Shown: in pieces, positions 17,874 to 26,412 of the stretch
How positions within the stretch are numbered: position 1 is the first letter of the stretch
Layout of the letters: the number at the start of each line of letters is the position of its first letter
From: Curvibacter cyanobacteriorum
Lineage (GTDB): Bacteria > Pseudomonadota > Gammaproteobacteria > Burkholderiales > Burkholderiaceae_C
NCBI RefSeq assembly: GCF_028649475.1
Contig: NZ_JAQSIP010000008.1
Coordinates: 124,001-188,000 of the forward strand
Direction: 5' to 3'
Length of the DNA stretch: 64,000 nucleotides
Program-made: the position numbers and the translations under genes
Notes under the pieces: generated by a model
What the model was told of the DNA's origin: nothing
The model's input: only the letters and a program-made list of their open reading frames with translations
Databases searched by the model: none

Positions 17874-18611
17874 TCACCGGCGCTCGCGGCCGGTGTCGGC
17901 CGAGCCCAGCAAGGTGGAGCGCAGTGCCTCGGCCGACAGCACCCGCAGCCCCCCGTACTCGACGCGGATGATCTGCTGGCGCTCCAGGCTGCGCAGCGCC
18001 TCGTTGACGCGCTGGCGCGACAAGCCCACCAGGTAGGCCAGCTCCTGCTGGGTGATGCGCAGCACCTCGCCCACGCCCGGGTACAGCACCGGGTTGAACA
18101 GCGCGGCCAGGCTGCGCGCCACCCGCACATCGGGGTTGTTCATGCGGTCGATTTCGCGCGCCGCAATGAACTGCCCCAGCCGCTCATTGAGCTGGTTCAT
18201 GACAAAGCGGTTGAAGCCCAGCGAGTGGTCCAGCAGCCAGTGAAAACTCTCCAGCGGCAGCCCCGCCACCACGCTCTTGCGCAGGGCCTGGATGTTGTAG
18301 CGGTAGGGTTCGCGCTTCATCGCCGTGCCCTCGCCGAACCAGCCGCCGGGCGGCACGCCGGTGAAGGTGATCGGGTGGCCCTGGGCGCTGTCGGCGCTCA
18401 TCTTGAGCAGGCCTTCGACCACCCCGAACCAGTAGTTGACGGGCCGCCCCATGCGGCAGATGTAATCGCCGGGCAAGGCATCCCCCACCACCAACTCGGG
18501 CGCGATGCGCTCCCGCTCAGAAGGCTGCAAATGGCTCAGCCAGGGGATACCGGCCAACTCCTCGGCCGTGGGCGCCCGGCGGCGCTGGTAAAGCGGGGAC
18601 TCAATGACCAT
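17874..18611 (-). CDS. Crp/Fnr-family transcriptional regulator
   Basis: A 245-residue regulator. A cyclic-nucleotide-binding-type beta barrel (about 50-150, with PGDYICRMGRPVNYWFGVVEG) is followed by a winged helix with the recognition helix ITQQELAYLVGLSRQRVNEALRSL. It has no Cys cluster of the Fnr kind, so it is not an oxygen-sensing Fnr. The ligand is unknown. It is divergent from the acyl-CoA ligase/Liv transporter operon, with a 158-base shared upstream region, so it is a candidate regulator of that operon. Start at 18611 chosen over the ATG at 18662, which would extend the protein with non-conserved residues. Confidence 0.85.
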   Translation of the reverse strand: MVIESPLYQRRRAPTAEELAGIPWLSHLQPSERERIAPELVVGDALPGDYICRMGRPVNYWFGVVEGLLKMSADSAQGHPITFTGVPPGGWFGEGTAMKREPYRYNIQALRKSVVAGLPLESFHWLLDHSLGFNRFVMNQLNERLGQFIAAREIDRMNNPDVRVARSLAALFNPVLYPGVGEVLRITQQELAYLVGLSRQRVNEALRSLERQQIIRVEYGGLRVLSAEALRSTLLGSADTGRERR

Positions 18612-18769
18612 GCGGAACCTCGGTGACAAGCCTCGGGAAAGTCCGAACAAGGGATAACCCACAAATTGTCATCGCAACGACAACAGGACGTCAAACGCTT
18701 GCCTACGATCCCTGTAAATCAACGGGATGGCCCATGGACCACCCCATTTCATGGAGACAAGGAACCGTC

Positions 18770-20716
18770 ATGCAAACCACGTTTCCCCGCCTGCTGCTGA
18801 AGCATGCGACCGAACGGCCCCAAGCGCCCGCGATCCGAGAAAAAGAATACGGCATCTGGCAAACCCAGACCTGGTCCAGCCTGGCCAAGCTGGTGGAGCA
18901 CATCGCCTGTGGTCTGCACCAGGCCGGCCTGGTGCGGGGTGAGCACATGGTGGTGATCGGGGCCAACCGCCCCCGCCTCTACGCCACCATGCTGGCGGTC
19001 CAGTCGCTGGGCGCCATCCCGATCCCGCTGTACCAGGACGCGGCCGCCGCGGAGTGCGTGTTCCCGCTGAACAACGCCGAGGTGCGCTTCTGCCTGGTGG
19101 AAGACCAGGAGCAGGTCGACAAGATGCTGGAAGTGCGCGAGCAGTACCCCGCGCTCAGCCACATCTACTACGACGACCCGCGTGGCCTGCGCAACTACGT
19201 CGACCCGGGCCTGGGCGCCCTGGACGAGCTGGTGGCCAGCGGCGCCGTGTTCGCCAGCAACCACCCCAACTTCTGGCGCGGCGAGATCGAACAGGCCCAG
19301 GCCTCCGATGTCGGCGCCATGTTCTTCACCTCGGGCACCACGGGCAACCCCAAGGGCGTGGTGCACACCCACCAGGCCCTGATCGACCGCGCCCAGGCCG
19401 GCGCCGAGTTCGACCACCTGAGCGCCAACGAGGACGTGCTGGCCTACCTGCCCCCGGCCTGGATCGGGCAAAACATCTTCAGCTATTCGCAGTGGCTGGT
19501 CTGCGGCTACGTGGTCAACTGCCCCGAGTCGGCGGCCACCGTGGCCATCGACCTGCGCGAGGTCGGCCCGACCTATTACTTTGCGCCACCGCGCGTGTTT
19601 GAAGGGCTGCTGACCAGCGTGATGATCCGCATGGAAGACGCGGGCTGGCTCAAGCGCACGCTGTTCCACGCCTGCATGGACATCGCGCGCCGCTTTGGCC
19701 CCGCACGCATGGACGGGCAGTCGATTGGCCTGCTGGCGTCGCTGCAATACTGGCTGGGCAACCTGCTGGTGTACGGCCCGCTGCGCAACACCCTGGGCCT
19801 GTCGCGGGTGCGGGTGGCCTACACCGCGGGCGAGGCCATCGGGCCCGACCTGTTCACCTTCTACCGCTCGATTGGCATCAACCTCAAGCAGCTGTACGGC
19901 TCGACCGAAACCGCCGTGTTTGTCTGCCTGCAGCCCGACAACCAGGCCCGCGCCGACACCGTGGGCGTGCCCTGCAAAGGCGTGGAGATCAAGGTCGCCG
20001 ACAACGGTGAAATCCTGGTCAAGTCGCCGGGCCTGCTCAAGGAGTACTACAAGAACCCCAAGGCCACGGCCGAGGTGCTGACCGCCGACGGCTGGTACCA
20101 CACCAGCGACGCGGGCTTCATCGACGCGCACGGTCACCTGAAGATCATCGACCGCGTCAAAGACGTGGGTCGCCTCAAGGGCGGTGCCAACGACGGCGCC
20201 ATGTTCGCGCCCAAGTACGTCGAGAACAAACTCAAGTTCTTCCCGCACATCAAGGAAGTGGTCGCCCTGGGCGACGGCCGTGACCGCGTCTGCGTGATGC
20301 TCAACATCGACTTCGACGCCGTGGGCAACTGGGCCGAGCGACGCAACCTGGCGTACGCGGGCTACACCGACCTGGCGCAAAAACCCGAGGTCTACCAACT
20401 GATGCGCGAATGCGTCGAGAAGGTCAACGCCGACCTGGCCAACGACAGCCTGCTGGCGGGCTCGCAGGTCAGCCGCTTCCTGGTGCTGCACAAGGAGCTG
20501 GACGCCGACGACGGCGAACTGACCCGCACCAACAAGGTTCGCCGCGGCTTCATTGGCGAGAAATACGCCGTGCTGGTCGACGCGCTGTACGGCAACAAGA
20601 CCGAGCAGTACATCGAGACCCAGGTCAAGTTTGAAGACGGCCGCACGGGCAGCGTGAGCGCCACGCTCAAGCTGTCGGACGCCAAAACCTTTGCCCCGGT
20701 CAAGACCGCAGCCTGA
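18770..20716 (+). CDS. Long-chain acyl-CoA synthetase-like AMP-forming ligase
   Basis: A 648-residue adenylate-forming ligase. P-loop FFTSGTTGNPKGVVHTHQ, A5 motif LYGSTET, and the hinge and C-terminal segments GWYHTSDAGFIDAHGHLKIIDR and VKDVGRLKGG are present. It activates a carboxylic acid to its acyl-CoA through an acyl-AMP. It starts after AAGGAACC and is the first gene of an operon with a Liv-type importer, 18 bases before livG. In betaproteobacteria this gene set is usually linked to uptake and activation of aromatic or fatty acids, so the real substrate could be an aryl acid. Divergent from the Crp/Fnr gene. Confidence 0.88.
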   Translation: MQTTFPRLLLKHATERPQAPAIREKEYGIWQTQTWSSLAKLVEHIACGLHQAGLVRGEHMVVIGANRPRLYATMLAVQSLGAIPIPLYQDAAAAECVFPLNNAEVRFCLVEDQEQVDKMLEVREQYPALSHIYYDDPRGLRNYVDPGLGALDELVASGAVFASNHPNFWRGEIEQAQASDVGAMFFTSGTTGNPKGVVHTHQALIDRAQAGAEFDHLSANEDVLAYLPPAWIGQNIFSYSQWLVCGYVVNCPESAATVAIDLREVGPTYYFAPPRVFEGLLTSVMIRMEDAGWLKRTLFHACMDIARRFGPARMDGQSIGLLASLQYWLGNLLVYGPLRNTLGLSRVRVAYTAGEAIGPDLFTFYRSIGINLKQLYGSTETAVFVCLQPDNQARADTVGVPCKGVEIKVADNGEILVKSPGLLKEYYKNPKATAEVLTADGWYHTSDAGFIDAHGHLKIIDRVKDVGRLKGGANDGAMFAPKYVENKLKFFPHIKEVVALGDGRDRVCVMLNIDFDAVGNWAERRNLAYAGYTDLAQKPEVYQLMRECVEKVNADLANDSLLAGSQVSRFLVLHKELDADDGELTRTNKVRRGFIGEKYAVLVDALYGNKTEQYIETQVKFEDGRTGSVSATLKLSDAKTFAPVKTAA

Positions 20717-20734
20717 GCAGGAAGCTGACACCCC

Positions 20735-21520
20735 ATGAGCACCAAAAAGATCGGCGACGTCATCCTCGACGTGCAGAACATCAGCCTGAGATTCGGCGGC
20801 GTGAAGGCGCTGACCGACATCTCCTTCAATGTGCGCGAGCACGAGATCCGCTCCATCATCGGCCCCAACGGCGCCGGCAAGAGCTCGATGCTCAACTGCA
20901 TCAACGGGGTCTACACCCCGTCCGAAGGGTCGATCACCTTCCGGGGCAAGACCTTTGACCACATGAATTCGCGCCAGGTGGCCGAGATGGGCGTGGCCCG
21001 CACCTTCCAGAACCTGGCCTTGTTCAAGGGCATGAGCGTGCTCGACAACATCATGTCGGGCCGCAACCTGAAGATCAAAAGCAACCTGCTGCTGCAAGCC
21101 CTGCGCATCGGCCCGGCCGAGCGTGAGGAAATCAAGCACCGCGAGTTTGTCGAACGCATCATCGACTTCCTCGAAATCCAGGCCTACCGCAAGACCCCCG
21201 TGGGCCAACTGCCCTACGGCCTGCAAAAGCGTGTCGACCTGGGCCGCGCCCTGGCCATGGAGCCGCAGGTGCTGTTGCTCGACGAGCCGATGGCGGGCAT
21301 GAACGTCGAAGAAAAGCAGGACATGTGCCGCTTCATCCTCGACGTCAACGACGAGTTCGGCACCACCATCGTGCTGATCGAACACGACATGGGCGTGGTG
21401 ATGGACATCTCCGACCGCGTGGTGGTACTGGACTACGGCAAGAAGATCGGTGACGGCGCGCCCGAAGAAGTGCGCAACAACGAAGACGTCATCCGCGCCT
21501 ACCTGGGCACCTCCCACTGA
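20735..21520 (+). CDS. livG: Branched-chain-type ABC transporter ATPase (LivG-like)
   Basis: A 261-residue cytoplasmic ATPase. Walker A is GPNGAGKSS, the signature is the variant LPYGLQKRVDLGRAL rather than LSGGQ, and Walker B is VLLLDEPMAGM, followed by the H-loop IEHDMGVVM. It pairs with LivF to energise the LivH/LivM channel. The substrate class (hydrophobic amino acid, amide or aromatic acid) cannot be read from the ATPase. It is followed not by livH directly but by a 283-base spacer filled with tandem repeats. Confidence 0.9.
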   Translation: MSTKKIGDVILDVQNISLRFGGVKALTDISFNVREHEIRSIIGPNGAGKSSMLNCINGVYTPSEGSITFRGKTFDHMNSRQVAEMGVARTFQNLALFKGMSVLDNIMSGRNLKIKSNLLLQALRIGPAEREEIKHREFVERIIDFLEIQAYRKTPVGQLPYGLQKRVDLGRALAMEPQVLLLDEPMAGMNVEEKQDMCRFILDVNDEFGTTIVLIEHDMGVVMDISDRVVVLDYGKKIGDGAPEEVRNNEDVIRAYLGTSH

Positions 21521-21524
21521 AGCT

Positions 21525-21782
21525 ATGACGACCCCCACGCTTGCCACTTCGTGTGCTGCGCTGCCCCCCAAGGGGGCCTCGGTTGCCTTGGGGCGGCCCG
21601 GCGGCAACTCGAACATGACCCCCACGCTTGCCACTTCGTGTGCTGCGCTGCCCCCCAGGGGGGCCTCGGTTGCCTTGGGGCGGCCCGGCGGCAACTCGAA
21701 CATGACCCCCACGCTTGCCACTTCGTGTGCTGCGCTGCCCCCCAAGGGGGCCTCGGTTGCCTTGGGGCGGCCCGGCGGCAAC
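21525..21782 (+). repeat. Three tandem copies of an 87-bp palindromic intergenic element
   Basis: Copies lie at 21525-21614 (90 bp, with a 3-bp GAC insertion near its start), 21615-21701 (87 bp) and 21702-21782 (81 bp, truncated). Apart from these and one A/G difference in the centre of copy 2 they are identical. Each contains a C-run facing a G-run (CCCCCCAAGGGGG) and CCTTGGGGCGGCCCGGCGGC, so each RNA copy can fold. The period is a multiple of three, so a frame stays open through all copies, but no ribosome site supports translation. It resembles short intergenic repeats common in Comamonadaceae genomes. It separates livG from livH inside one operon. Confidence 0.95.
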
Positions 21783-21803
21783 CGAATCTGATTGGAGAAC
21801 CCT

Positions 21804-22733
21804 ATGGCATTCTTTCTCGAAACCCTGATTGGCGGCCTGATGGCCGGCATGCTGTATTCCCTGGTCGCGCTGGGCTTTGTGCTGATCTACAAAGCCTCGG
21901 GCGTGTTCAACTTCGCGCAGGGCGCGATGGTCTTGTTCGCGGCACTCGCGATGGCGCGCTTTGCCGAATGGATTCCGCTCTGGACCGGCATCACCCACCC
22001 GGTGGTCGCGAACGGGCTGGCCTTCATTGCCGCGGGCGGCGTGATGTTCGCTGTGGCCTGGCTGATCGAACGCCTGGTGCTGCGCCACCTGGTCAACCAG
22101 GAAGGCGCCACCCTGCTGATGGCCACCCTGGGCATCACCTATTTCCTCGAAGGCCTGGGCCAAAGCATCTTTGGCAGCGACGTCTACAAGATCGACATCG
22201 GCATGCCCAAGGACCCGATCTTCGCGCTGGAATCGATGTTCCAGGGCGGCATCCTGATCAACAAAGAGGACGTGATCGCCGCCGCCATCGCCGCCGCGCT
22301 GGTGGCCGCCCTGAGCGTGTTCTTCCAGAAGACCGCCACCGGCCGCGCGCTGCGCGCCGTGGCCGACGACCACCAGGCCGCCCAGTCGATCGGCATCCCG
22401 CTGAACCGCATCTGGGTCATCGTGTGGTGCGTGGCCGGCGTCGTGGCCCTGGTGGCCGGGATGATCTGGGGCAGCAAGCTGGGCGTGCAGTTCTCGCTGG
22501 CCACCGTGGCCTTGCGGGCCCTGCCGGTGGTGATCCTGGGCGGCCTGACCTCGGTGCCCGGCGCCATCATCGGCGGCCTGATCATCGGCGTGGGCGAGAA
22601 GCTCTCCGAGGTCTACCTCGGCCCCTTCGTGGGCGGCGGCATCGAGATCTGGTTTGCCTACGTGCTGGCCCTGGTGTTCCTGCTGTTCCGGCCCCAAGGG
22701 TTGTTCGGCGAGAAGATCATCGATCGCGTGTGA
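21804..22733 (+). CDS. livH: Branched-chain-type ABC transporter permease (LivH-like)
   Basis: A 309-residue inner-membrane permease of the LivH family with about eight hydrophobic segments. It starts MAFFLETLIGGLMAGMLYSLVALGFVLIYKASGVFNFAQG; the GVFNFAQG motif is characteristic. It also carries the family loop GRALRAVADDHQAAQSIGI and the GGLTSVPGAIIGGLIIG end. The ATG at 21804 follows GGAGAACCCT. It is the first gene after the tandem repeats and is followed 30 bases later by livM. Confidence 0.92.
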   Translation: MAFFLETLIGGLMAGMLYSLVALGFVLIYKASGVFNFAQGAMVLFAALAMARFAEWIPLWTGITHPVVANGLAFIAAGGVMFAVAWLIERLVLRHLVNQEGATLLMATLGITYFLEGLGQSIFGSDVYKIDIGMPKDPIFALESMFQGGILINKEDVIAAAIAAALVAALSVFFQKTATGRALRAVADDHQAAQSIGIPLNRIWVIVWCVAGVVALVAGMIWGSKLGVQFSLATVALRALPVVILGGLTSVPGAIIGGLIIGVGEKLSEVYLGPFVGGGIEIWFAYVLALVFLLFRPQGLFGEKIIDRV

Positions 22734-22763
22734 CCCCACAACAAGAATTCCCAGGAGACAACC

Positions 22764-23840
22764 ATGTTCTACCGTGAAAACGGTCAATTCAAGACCAACT
22801 ACCGGGCCGACCAGCAGATCTTCCCGATCGCTCAGGACCGCATCGCCATGGCCTTGCTGCTGGTGCTGGCCTTTGTCGTGGTGCCGTTCACGGCCAGCGA
22901 CTACCTGTTCCGCGCCATCCTGATTCCGTTTGTGATCATGGCCCTGGCCGCGCTGGGCGTGAACATCCTGGTCGGCTACTGCGGCCAGATCTCGCTGGGC
23001 TCGGGGGCCTTCATGGCGGTCGGCGCCTACGGGGCCTACAACTTCTTTGCCCGCATCCCGGGCATGCCGCTGATCCCGACCCTGATCCTCGGCGGCCTGT
23101 GCGCCACCGTGTTCGGCATCTTGTTCGGCCTGCCCAGCCTGCGCGTCAAGGGCCTGTACCTGGCGGTGGCCACGCTGGCGGCCCAGTTCTTTGCGGACTG
23201 GATGTTCCTGCGCATCAAGTGGTTCACGCTGGACAACTCGTCGGGCTCGGTGGCGGTGTCCAACCTGCAGGTGTTCGGCCTGCCGCTGGACAGCGATGTC
23301 AGCAAGTACCTGTTCTGCCTGAGCATGCTGGCGGTCATTGCGCTGGCCGCCAAGAACCTGGTGCGCGGCGCCATCGGCCGTGAGTGGATGGCCATCCGCG
23401 ACATGGACGTGGCCGCCGCGGTGATCGGCATCCGCCCGATGTACGCCAAGCTCAGCGCCTTCGCGGTCAGCTCCTTCATCATCGGTGTGGCGGGCGCCCT
23501 GTGGGCCTTCTTCTACCTCGGCGCCTGGGAGCCCGGGGCCTTCTCGGTGGACCTGTCGTTCAAGCTGCTGTTCATGGTGATCATCGGTGGCCTGGGTTCG
23601 GTGATGGGGGGCTTTTTTGGCGCCGCCTTCATCGTCATCCTGCCCATCGTGCTGAACCAGCTGCTGCCCCTGCTGGCGGGCCTGACGGGCTACGAGATCT
23701 CGACCACCGCCGCCTCGCATGCCGAGCTGATGATCTTCGGCGGCCTGATCGTTTGGTTCCTGATCGTGGAGCCGCATGGCCTGGCCAAGCTGTGGTCCAC
23801 CGCCAAACAAAAACTGCGTCTGTGGCCCTTCCCGCACTGA
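22764..23840 (+). CDS. livM: Branched-chain-type ABC transporter permease (LivM-like)
   Basis: A 358-residue inner-membrane permease with about ten hydrophobic segments, a cytoplasmic N-terminal tail (MFYRENGQFKTNYRADQQ) and the family motifs VGYCGQISLGSGAFMAVGAY and GREWMAIRDMDVAAAVIGI. It forms the translocation channel with LivH. A strong ribosome site (CAGGAGACAACC) precedes the ATG. The gap of 96 bases to the binding-protein gene is normal for this operon type. Confidence 0.92.
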   Translation: MFYRENGQFKTNYRADQQIFPIAQDRIAMALLLVLAFVVVPFTASDYLFRAILIPFVIMALAALGVNILVGYCGQISLGSGAFMAVGAYGAYNFFARIPGMPLIPTLILGGLCATVFGILFGLPSLRVKGLYLAVATLAAQFFADWMFLRIKWFTLDNSSGSVAVSNLQVFGLPLDSDVSKYLFCLSMLAVIALAAKNLVRGAIGREWMAIRDMDVAAAVIGIRPMYAKLSAFAVSSFIIGVAGALWAFFYLGAWEPGAFSVDLSFKLLFMVIIGGLGSVMGGFFGAAFIVILPIVLNQLLPLLAGLTGYEISTTAASHAELMIFGGLIVWFLIVEPHGLAKLWSTAKQKLRLWPFPH

Positions 23841-23936
23841 GTGCACCCCGACGCCATGCTCGCAAGTCCCGATGCTTTTTGAACGCTGAATCCGTTTACT
23901 GACTGTGCTTCCCCTTAAAACCAACAGGAGACATCC

Positions 23937-25274
23937 ATGAAGAAGTTTCGTCAATTGGCCCTCGCTACCGCCGTGCTGGCCCTCGGCGGCTCGACCCTGC
24001 TCAGCAGCGCGGCTTTCGCGCAAGCGAAAGAGCAGTACATGCCGGTGCTCTCTTACCGCACGGGCCCCTACGCCCCCAACGGCACCCCGATCGCCAACGG
24101 CATCGTCGACTACTACAAGCTGGTCAATGCCCGCGGTGGCATCAACGGCGTGAAGCTGCTGGTGGAAGAATGTGAAACCGGCTACGACACCGCGCGCAGC
24201 GTGGAATGCTATGAACGCCTGAAGGGCAACAACGGCGGTGCCGCGGTGATCCAGCCGTGGTCCACCGGCGCCACGTTCGCCATCACCGAAAAAGCCCCGG
24301 CCGACAAGATCCCGCTGGTGACCCTGGGCTATGGCCGCAGCGAAAGCGCGGACGGCACGGTGTTCAAGTGGAACTTCCCGCTGGCCGGCAACTACTGGGT
24401 CGCTGGCGACGTGCTGGTGCAAGCCATTGGCAAGAAAGAAGGCGGTCTCGACAAGCTCAAGGGCAAGAAGATCGCCCTGGTCTACCACGACAGCCCCTTC
24501 GGCAAGGAAGCCCTGCCCATCATCCAGGAGCGCGCCCGCGCCCACGGCTTTGAGCTGCAACTGCTGCCGGTGACGGCCCCGGGCGTGGAGCAAAAGGCCA
24601 CCTGGCTGCAAATCCGCCAGTCGCGCCCCGACTACACCATCCTGTGGGGCTTCGGCGTGATGAACTCGACCGCACTCAAGGAGGCCCAGGCCACCGGCTA
24701 CCCGCGCGAGAAGATGTACGGCGTGTGGTGGTCGGGTGCCGAACCCGATGTGCGTGACGTGGGCGAAGGCGCCAAGGGCTACAACGCCGTGGCCCTGCAA
24801 AACAGCGCCGACTACGACGCCAAGCTGGTCAAGGAAACCCTGGCCACGCTGCACGCCAAGGGCCAGGGCACGGGCCCGAAGGAAGAAGTGGGCCAGGTGC
24901 TGTGGCTGCGCGGTGCCATGAGCGCCATGCTGACCGTCGAAGGCATCCGTGCCGCACAAGAGCGCTTCGGCAAGGGCAAGGTCATGACCGGCGAGCAAGT
25001 GCGCTGGGGCCTCGAGAACCTCAACCTGACCCAGGCCAAGCTTGATGCGCTGGGCTTCGGTGGCGTGCTGCGCCCCATCAGCACCTCGTGCCAAGACCAC
25101 ATGGGGGCCTACTGGGCGCGCATCCACAGCTGGGACGGCAAGGCCTGGAAGATCACCAGCGACTGGATGCAGGGCGATGAGCAGATCATCAAGCCCATGG
25201 TCAAGGCCGCTGCCGCCAAGTACGCCGCCGAGAAGAAGCTGACGCCGCGCACCCCGGCCGACTGCCAATCCTGA
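23937..25274 (+). CDS. livK: Periplasmic solute-binding protein of Liv-type transporter
   Basis: A 445-residue exported protein. It has a classical signal peptide (MKKFRQLALATAVLALGGSTLLSSAAFA, cut after AFA) and a type-1 periplasmic binding fold with YRTGPYAPNGTPIANGIVDY. It carries LVEECETGYDT and a VYHDSPFGKEALPI segment. It delivers substrate to LivH/LivM. Its length exceeds amino-acid LivK (about 370) and is like binding proteins found with aromatic-acid CoA ligases, so an aromatic or organic acid is as likely as leucine. A strong CAGGAGACATCC ribosome site is present. A stable hairpin follows the gene. Confidence 0.9.
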   Translation: MKKFRQLALATAVLALGGSTLLSSAAFAQAKEQYMPVLSYRTGPYAPNGTPIANGIVDYYKLVNARGGINGVKLLVEECETGYDTARSVECYERLKGNNGGAAVIQPWSTGATFAITEKAPADKIPLVTLGYGRSESADGTVFKWNFPLAGNYWVAGDVLVQAIGKKEGGLDKLKGKKIALVYHDSPFGKEALPIIQERARAHGFELQLLPVTAPGVEQKATWLQIRQSRPDYTILWGFGVMNSTALKEAQATGYPREKMYGVWWSGAEPDVRDVGEGAKGYNAVALQNSADYDAKLVKETLATLHAKGQGTGPKEEVGQVLWLRGAMSAMLTVEGIRAAQERFGKGKVMTGEQVRWGLENLNLTQAKLDALGFGGVLRPISTSCQDHMGAYWARIHSWDGKAWKITSDWMQGDEQIIKPMVKAAAAKYAAEKKLTPRTPADCQS

Positions 25275-25298
25275 TGGCCTGACGGCCTGGTGAAACCA

Positions 25299-25330
25299 CC
25301 GGCCGCCCGCCCAGTCCGGGCGGCGGCCGG
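25299..25330 (+). other. Strong hairpin between livK and livF
   Basis: A 9-bp stem (CCGGCCGCC at 25299-25307, GGCGGCCGG at 25322-25330) continues inward through a one-base bulge into a 4-bp stem. It starts 25 bases after the livK stop, with no following T-run. Such structures commonly protect the 3' end of binding-protein messages and reduce read-through to later genes. The fold is clear; the function is inferred. Confidence 0.6.
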
Positions 25331-25382
25331 CAGCCTGCAAAACCGGGGGCCAGCGGCCTGGCCCCCACCCCGAAGAACAGCC

Positions 25383-26192
25383 ATGGACCAACCCAACATC
25401 GTTCTCAACGTCAACGGCATCGAGGTCATCTACAACCACGTGATCCTCGTGCTCAAGGGCGTGTCGCTGCAAGTGCCCGAAGGGGGCATCGTGGCCATCC
25501 TGGGTGGCAACGGCGCTGGCAAGACGACCACGCTGCGCGCCATCTCCAACCTGCTGCAAGGCGAGCGCGGCCAGGTCACCAAGGGCTCAATCGAGCTGCG
25601 CGGTGAACGCATCGAGAACCTCAGCCCCGCTGAGCTGGTGCAGCGCGGCGTGGTGCAGGTGATGGAGGGCCGCCATTGCTTCGCCCACTTGACCATCGAG
25701 GAAAACCTGATGACCGGGTCCTACACCCGCAAGGACAAGGGCGAGATCGCCGCCAACCTCGACAAGGTCTACACCTATTTCCCGCGCCTGAAGACGCGCC
25801 GCACCTCGCAGGCGGCCTACACCTCGGGCGGTGAACAGCAGATGTGCGCGATCGGTCGCGCCATCATGGCCAACCCCAGCATGGTCTTGCTCGATGAACC
25901 CTCGATGGGCCTGGCCCCCCAGATCGTCGAAGAGGTGTTCAACATCGTCAAAGACCTCAACGCCAAGGAGAAGGTCACCTTCTTGCTGGCCGAGCAAAAC
26001 ACCAACATGGCCCTGAAGTACGCCGACTACGGCTACATCATGGAAAGCGGCCGGGTGGTCATGGACGGCGCCGCCGCCGACCTGGCCAGCAACGAAGACG
26101 TCAAGGAGTTCTACCTCGGTGTGGGGGGCGGTGAGCGCAAGAGCTTCAAGGACGTGAAGAGCTACAAGCGCCGCAAGCGCTGGCTGGCCTGA
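25383..26192 (+). CDS. livF: Branched-chain-type ABC transporter ATPase (LivF-like)
   Basis: A 269-residue ATPase, partner of the LivG-like protein. Walker A is GGNGAGKTT, the signature YTSGGEQQMCAIGRAIM, and Walker B MVLLDEPSMGL, then LLAEQNTNMAL. A C-terminal tail rich in Lys/Arg (RKSFKDVKSYKRRKRW) is longer than in E. coli LivF. The ATG at 25383 starts MDQPNIVLNVNGIEV and is preceded by a GAAGAAC site; an upstream in-frame start lies within the hairpin. Completes the five-gene importer. Confidence 0.9.
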   Translation: MDQPNIVLNVNGIEVIYNHVILVLKGVSLQVPEGGIVAILGGNGAGKTTTLRAISNLLQGERGQVTKGSIELRGERIENLSPAELVQRGVVQVMEGRHCFAHLTIEENLMTGSYTRKDKGEIAANLDKVYTYFPRLKTRRTSQAAYTSGGEQQMCAIGRAIMANPSMVLLDEPSMGLAPQIVEEVFNIVKDLNAKEKVTFLLAEQNTNMALKYADYGYIMESGRVVMDGAAADLASNEDVKEFYLGVGGGERKSFKDVKSYKRRKRWLA

Positions 26193-26208
26193 GAGCCGAG
26201 TGCGCGCG

Positions 26209-26412
26209 ATGACCGCCTCCGTGCATCCGACCGCCATGCCGCACGCCGGCGCCCACTGGCGCGCCATCTGCATCTGGGCCGGCCCGGAAGGCCTGCCCAG
26301 CCCCTTGCCCGGCCAAACCCTGGCCTGGCGACAACCATGCGCCTGGTCACAAACCAGCGACGCCTCGCCCTTGCCCCTGCCCGAGCCCTCCTCCCACAGG
26401 ACCTTGCCATGA
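26209..26412 (+). CDS. Possible small coupled protein, unknown
   Basis: An open frame of 67 codons from the ATG at 26209 fills the gap after livF. Its stop overlaps the start of the next gene in an ATGA arrangement, the layout expected of a translated, coupled gene. The peptide (containing HWRAICIWAGPEGLPSPLPG) matches nothing I recognise, is Pro/Ala/Ser-rich towards the end, and has no good ribosome site. It may be chance in GC-rich DNA. Confidence 0.25.
   Translation: MTASVHPTAMPHAGAHWRAICIWAGPEGLPSPLPGQTLAWRQPCAWSQTSDASPLPLPEPSSHRTLP

Noticed and set aside
18623-18770. An N-terminal extension of the acyl-CoA ligase
   Set aside because: Residues before the ATG at 18770 are not ligase-like, and a good ribosome site precedes that ATG; the extension would overlap the Crp/Fnr upstream region.
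21525-21782. A second CRISPR array
   Set aside because: The copies are contiguous and near-identical along the whole unit with no variable spacers.
21450-21791. A protein made of three 29-residue repeats
   Set aside because: The frame exists only because the intergenic repeat unit is a multiple of three. It overlaps the livG 3' end and has no ribosome site of its own.
18749-25559. Very long minus-strand frames opposite the acyl-CoA ligase and Liv genes (1033 and 1356 codons)
   Set aside because: They are shadows of plus-strand genes with strong family motifs and ribosome sites. High third-position GC keeps the complement free of stops.
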